A DNA stretch of 64,000 nucleotides from Gammaproteobacteria bacterium (GTDB taxonomy: Bacteria > Pseudomonadota > Gammaproteobacteria > Pseudomonadales > Azotimanducaceae), in assembly GCA_026706935.1 (NCBI GenBank), contig JAPOXV010000018.1, positions 496,001 through 560,000 on the forward strand, in the 5' to 3' direction. Made by a program: the position numbers and the translations under genes. Below are positions 63,566-64,000 of this stretch, one piece after another. Each line of letters begins with the position of its first letter. Within the stretch, counting starts at the first letter, position 1. The notes under the pieces are model-generated. The model was not told the DNA's origin. It searched no databases and worked only from the letters and a program-made list of their open reading frames with translations.

Positions 63566-64000
63566 ATGAACGACAAAGTTATCGCATCCGAGACGTTCGA
63601 CTCTCAACTCCGACGCACGCTCGTCGCATTGTTAGATACGATGATCCCCGCCAACGAAGAGTTTAATGCCCCTAGTGCTGGAATAGACGATATTGTGAAT
63701 GACGTTATTCAGAGTATGTCGCACGACGCGCCACTAATTGTGGGGGAGATGCTCGCGCGACTAAACGAACAATCGTCAGCACGTTTTGAAGAGCTCGATG
63801 AAGCAGCGCGTTGGGATTTGTTTTCGGAATTGCAACGAACCGAGGGGCATGCACTCCGTACACTCAGTGGCGTATTACTACAGTGTTACTACCGAAACGA
63901 TCAGGTGCTCGAGTCGTTAGGAATGGAAGCCAGATCACCATTCCCTCTTGGAAATGCGGTTGAGCAAGGCGATTGGTCTTTACTCGATCCCGTCAGAACG
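63566..64000 (+). CDS. Gluconate 2-dehydrogenase subunit 3-like protein, cut by the window edge
   Basis: A frame from ATG at 63566 (AGGACGG upstream) stays open to the end of the window, giving 145 residues without a stop. It begins ten bases after the GMC gene. Features resemble the small subunit that accompanies membrane GMC dehydrogenases: TLVALLDTMIPANEEFNAPSAG, a helical middle, YYRNDQVLESLGME, and WSLLDPVR near the end. It probably stabilises or exports the large subunit. Confidence 0.78.
   Translation, partial: MNDKVIASETFDSQLRRTLVALLDTMIPANEEFNAPSAGIDDIVNDVIQSMSHDAPLIVGEMLARLNEQSSARFEELDEAARWDLFSELQRTEGHALRTLSGVLLQCYYRNDQVLESLGMEARSPFPLGNAVEQGDWSLLDPVRT

Noticed and set aside
1-64000. 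CRISPR arrays, tRNA or rRNA genes, prophage or insertion sequences
   Set aside because: No regularly spaced repeats, cloverleaf sequences, transposase or integrase-like frames were found on reading both strands.

Overview
The window is a gene-dense stretch of a bacterial chromosome (63 protein genes, no rRNA, tRNA, CRISPR array, integrase or insertion sequence seen). Base composition looks close to even. GTG and TTG starts are common and ribosome binding sites are often clear. The gene content (acyl-CoA metabolism, Fe(II)/2-oxoglutarate dioxygenases, luciferase-like oxidoreductases, amidohydrolases, GMC flavoenzymes, copper amine oxidase) suggests an aerobic, heterotrophic, probably marine proteobacterium, perhaps a gammaproteobacterium. 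That placement is an inference from content only.

Layout. 1-5 kb: EthD-like protein (cut by the window edge), membrane protein with a SHOCT-like tail, iodotyrosine-deiodinase-type nitroreductase, PhyH dioxygenase, TesB thioesterase and an F420-type luciferase-like enzyme. 5-6.7 kb: gloB with a lipoprotein-like protein-isoaspartate methyltransferase. 7-13.2 kb: a five-gene acyl-CoA carboxylase operon (HMG-CoA-lyase-like, GST, carboxyltransferase, biotin carboxylase/carrier, enoyl-CoA hydratase) closed by a bidirectional terminator. 13.2-23.4 kb: luciferase-like enzyme, nitronate monooxygenase, copper amine oxidase, an ABC exporter pair, GMC dehydrogenase with class I aldolase, and a beta-carbonic anhydrase. 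23.4-30.8 kb: GH3-family ligase coupled to a luciferase-like enzyme, an SDR, and the ATP-grasp / alpha-E / transglutaminase trio. 30.8-42 kb: two amidohydrolases, two more luciferase-like enzymes, and a two-subunit ABC exporter followed by two small membrane proteins. 41.6-44.1 kb: aldo/keto reductase, folE and an Mre11-like phosphoesterase. 44.3-48 kb: a 1234-residue lipoprotein joining a CRTAC1-type FG-GAP propeller to a vanadium-haloperoxidase-type domain. 48.3-61.3 kb: a third amidohydrolase with PhyH, an esterase, then two convergent operons carrying TauD and PhyH dioxygenases, hydratase, two acyl-CoA dehydrogenases, a split MaoC hydratase and an SDR. 61.4-64 kb: a small secreted acidic protein and a GMC oxidoreductase with its small subunit (cut by the window edge).

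How it fits together. Most of the window looks like peripheral catabolism: oxygenases and flavoenzymes start the attack on organic substrates, and acyl-CoA enzymes carry the products toward central metabolism. There are five luciferase-like enzymes, six PhyH/TauD dioxygenases (one frameshifted) and three paralogous amidohydrolases. I recognise no transcription regulator in the 64 kb.

The most notable points are: the propeller-haloperoxidase fusion; the ATP-grasp gene whose reading frame appears to start at ATC; the -1 frameshift at a perfect slippery heptamer in a tauD-like gene; the HMG-CoA-lyase-like enzyme with altered metal-ligand positions; and the paired acyl-CoA dehydrogenase / split hydratase block reminiscent of steroid side-chain degradation.
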